From Atriophallophorus winterbourni (Eukaryota; Platyhelminthes; Trematoda; Plagiorchiida; Microphallidae), in NCBI GenBank assembly GCA_013407085.1, contig JACCGJ010020111.1, positions 109,942-173,941 of the forward strand: a DNA stretch of 64,000 nt. The letters run 5' to 3'. A program made the translations under genes and the position numbers. Positions within the stretch are counted from its first letter, which is position 1. Every line of letters begins with the position of its first letter. Below, in pieces: positions 61,101 through 64,000 of this stretch. The notes beneath the pieces were generated by a model. It was not told where the DNA came from. It did not search any database and saw only the letters and a list, made by a program, of their open reading frames with translations.

Positions 61101-64000
61101 TCGATCTCAGATTGCTTCAGAACTTTCGTAGTTTTTGAACTGAAAAATTAGGGCTCGTCAGCTGTGATTGGTTTAAACATTATTGATCTCAGATTGGTTT
61201 GAGAGGTTCGTAGTTTTAGAACTGGAATATTTGGCCTCATCATCTCTGATTGGTTCAAACATTATCGATCTCAGATTTGTTTGAAAGTTTTGTAGTTTGT
61301 GGAATAAAATAATGAGCATTGTAAGCTCTGATTTGTTTAAACACCGTCGATTTCAGATTGGTTCAAAACGTTTGTAGTTTTTGGACTAAAATAATAATCA
61401 TTGTCAGCTAAGATTGGTTCAAACACCGTCGATTTCAGATTGGTTTAAAACGTTTTTAGTTTTTGTACTGAAATATTGAGTATTTTAAGCTCTGATTAGT
61501 TCAAACATTGTGGGTCTCGAATTGGTTCGAAAAGTTTGTAGTTCTTGGGCTGAAATATTGAGCATTGTCAGCTCTAATTGGCTCAAACATTGTCGATCTC
61601 AGATTGGTTCAGAACGTTTGTAGTTCCTAGACTGAAATATTGAGCATTGTCAGCTCTGATTTTTCAAGCATTGTCCATCTCAATTTGGTTCAAATCGTTT
61701 GTAGCATTCCGACTAAAATATTAGGCATTGTGACCTCTGATTGGTGCAAACATTGTCGATCTCAAATTGATTCAGAACGTTTGTAGTTGTTGGACTGAAA
61801 TATTAGGCACGTCAACTGAGATTGGTTCAAACAATGTCGATCTCAGATTGTTCCAAAACGTTTGTAGATTTTGAAATGAAATATTAGGCAATGTCAGTTC
61901 TGATTGGTTCGAACATTGTCGATCTCGAAATGGTTAGACACGTATGTAGTTTTTGAACTGGAATGTTGAGCATTGCCAGCTCTGATTGGTTCAAACGTTG
62001 TTGATCTCAATTTGGTTCAAATCGTTTGTAGTTTTTGGACTGAAATATAAAGCGTTATCAGCTCTGATTGGTTCAAACATTGTCTATCTGAAATTGATTC
62101 GAAACGTTTGTAGTTCTTGGACTGAAATATTTGGCCTCGTCAACTCAGATTGATTCGAACATTGTCGAACTCAAATTAAGTCGAAACTTTTGTAATATTT
62201 GAACTGAAATATTAGGCGATGTCAGCTCTGATTGGTTCGAACTTTGTCGATCTCAAATTGATTAAAAACTCTTGTTGTGTTAGGATTGAAATAATAAGCA
62301 TTGTCAGCTCTGATTGGTTTAAACCTTATCGAACACAGATAAGTTTAAAACGTTTGTAATTTTTAGGCTGAAATATTAAGCAATGTCACCTCTGATTGGA
62401 TCGAAATTTGTCGATCTTAGATTGGATATAAACGTTTGTAGTTTAAGACTGAAATATAATGCTTTGTGAGCTCTGATTGCTTCAAACATCGTCGATGTCA
62501 AAATGGATGAAAAAGTATGTAGATTTTAAACTGAAATGTTGAGCATTGTCAGCTCTGATTGGTTCAAACGTTGTCGATCTCAATTTGGTTCAAATCGCTT
62601 GTAGTTTTTTGACTGATATATTAGGCATTGTCAGCACTGATTGGTTCAAAAATTATCGATCTCAAATTGATTCACAACGTTTTTAGTTTTCAGACTGAAA
62701 TATTAAGCAATCCAGCTCTGATTGGTTCACACATTGTCGATTTCGAATTGGTTCAAAACGTTTGTAGTTTTTGGACTGAAATAATACGCATTGTCAGCTC
62801 TTAATGGTTCAATGGTTGTCGATCTTAGATTGGTTTAAATTGTTTGTATTTTATTAACTGAAATATTTAGCAATGTTAGCTTTCATTGTTTCCAACATTG
62901 TGGATCTCAGATTGGTTTGAAACGTTTGTAGTTGCTGGCTTGAAATATTGAGCATTGTCAGCTATGATTTGTTCGGAAATATTGGATCTCAGATTGGTTC
63001 AAAACGCTCGTAGTTTTTGGACTTAAATATCCAGCATCGTCAGCTCTGATTGGTTCAAACATTGTCGATTTCAAATCGGGTTATATCGATTGTTATGTTA
63101 AGACTGAATTTTTTAGCATTGTCAGCTCTGATCGGTGTAAACATTGTGGATCTCAGATTTGTTTACAACGTTCGTATTTTGGGACTCGTTTATTAGGCAT
63201 TGTTAGCTATGATTGGTTCAAAAATTGTCGATTTCAAATTGATTTGAATCGTTTGTTATTTTTGGACTGAAATATTGAGCATTGTCAGCTCTGATCGGTT
63301 CGAACATTATCGATCTGAGATTGGTTCAAAATGTTTGTAGTTTTTGGGCTGAAATATAAGTCATTGTCAGCCCTGATTAGTTCGAACATTGTCGATCTAA
63401 TATTTGTTCCGAAGGTTTGTAGTTTGTGGATTAAAATGATGAGAATTGTCAGCTCTGAATGGTTCACACACTGTCGATCTCAGATTGGTTCTAAACGTTT
63501 TTAGTTTTTAAGCTGAAATATAACGCATTGTCAGCTGTGATTGTTTCAAACATTGTCGATCTCAGATTGGTTAAAAACGTTGGTACTCTTTGAACTGGAA
63601 TATTGAGCATTTTCAGCTCTGATTGCTTCAAACATCGTCGACCTGAGATTGGTTCCAGAGGTTTGTAGTTTATGGACTAAAATAATAAGCATTGTCAGCT
63701 CTGATTGGTTCAAACACTGTCGATTTCAGATCGGTTCAAATAGTTTGTAGTATTTGACTGAAATGTTGAGCATTTTCAGCTCTGATTAGTACAAACATTG
63801 TCGATCTCAGATTGGTTCAAAACGTTTGTAGTACTTGGGCTGAAATATTGAGCATTGTCAGCTCTGATAGGTTCAAACGTTGTCGATTCCAGATAGGTTC
63901 AAAACGTTTGTAGTTTTTTGACTGAAATATTAAGCCTTGTCAGCTCTGATTGGTTCGAAAATTATCGACCTGAGATTGGTTCAAGAGGTTTTTAGTTTGT

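Larger units (their letters stand above)
47763..64000 (-). repeat. 82-bp satellite array, reverse orientation, block 6 (runs off window)
   Basis: About 198 monomers continuing block 5 in the same orientation after element 2, up to the end of the window. Monomers are generally better conserved between 48 and 57 kb, where large blocks are duplicated, and more diverged towards 60-64 kb. No transposon or gene is visible in this stretch. Confidence 0.93.

Noticed and set aside
21800..63500. Dozens of 60-82-codon open frames with similar peptides on both strands of the satellite
   Set aside because: They follow the 82-bp period (82 = 1 modulo 3, so three monomers read as 82 codons), occur on both strands of the same monomers, and drift with monomer substitutions. 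They show no codon conservation and no gene-like start context.
21413..64000. Hammerhead ribozyme in the satellite, as known in some flatworm repeats
   Set aside because: The conserved core (CTGATGA ... GAAA) is not present in the monomer consensus; CTGATTGG and CTCAGATTGG do not fit it.

Overview
This window is eukaryotic heterochromatin. About 53 of the 64 kb is a single tandem satellite with an 82-bp monomer (roughly 650 monomers, about 34% GC). The rest is five transposable-element copies inserted into it. I found no host protein-coding gene, tRNA, rRNA or bacterial feature. The elements are a CR1/SR1-like non-LTR retrotransposon and two Ty3/Gypsy-like LTR retrotransposons. This points to an invertebrate animal; a flatworm (trematode) is my best guess from the style of the LINE reverse transcriptase tail and the Gypsy polyproteins, but I could run no search and this is inference.

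Layout. (1) 1-11150: forward-oriented satellite carrying three copies of the same 5'-truncated dead LINE (1-866, 7357-8692, 9815-11150). Copies 2 and 3 share their truncation point, four nonsense codons and their satellite flanks, and lie 2458 bp apart, so they multiplied as LINE-plus-satellite units and not by separate retrotransposition. A 4.2-kb Gypsy element on the minus strand (2206-6405; 209-bp TG...CA LTRs, 5-bp target duplication AACCA) sits in the satellite between copies 1 and 2. Its Gag-Pol is one uninterrupted frame apart from seven nonsense codons, with no frameshift. (2) 11151-21412: forward satellite with local higher-order repeats (572-bp and about 737-bp periods). (3) 21412/21413: abrupt reversal of satellite orientation. 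(4) 21413-64000: reverse-oriented satellite with extensive multi-kilobase duplications (offsets of about 1537, 3818, 5409, 6478 and 13056 bp), interrupted at 44612-47762 by a second minus-strand Gypsy-like element.

The most unusual object is that second element. It keeps LTRs, a primer-binding site, a polypurine tract and one intact 784-codon ORF, but the ORF joins Gag (two zinc knuckles) directly to a complete DD35E integrase. Protease, reverse transcriptase and RNase H are absent, with the frame preserved. The second notable point is a 140-bp patch at about 51960-52105 with many small deletions next to nearly identical 1.5-kb duplicates, which looks like an assembly seam. Short open frames of 60-82 codons throughout the array are a by-product of the satellite period (82 = 1 modulo 3) and are not annotated as genes.
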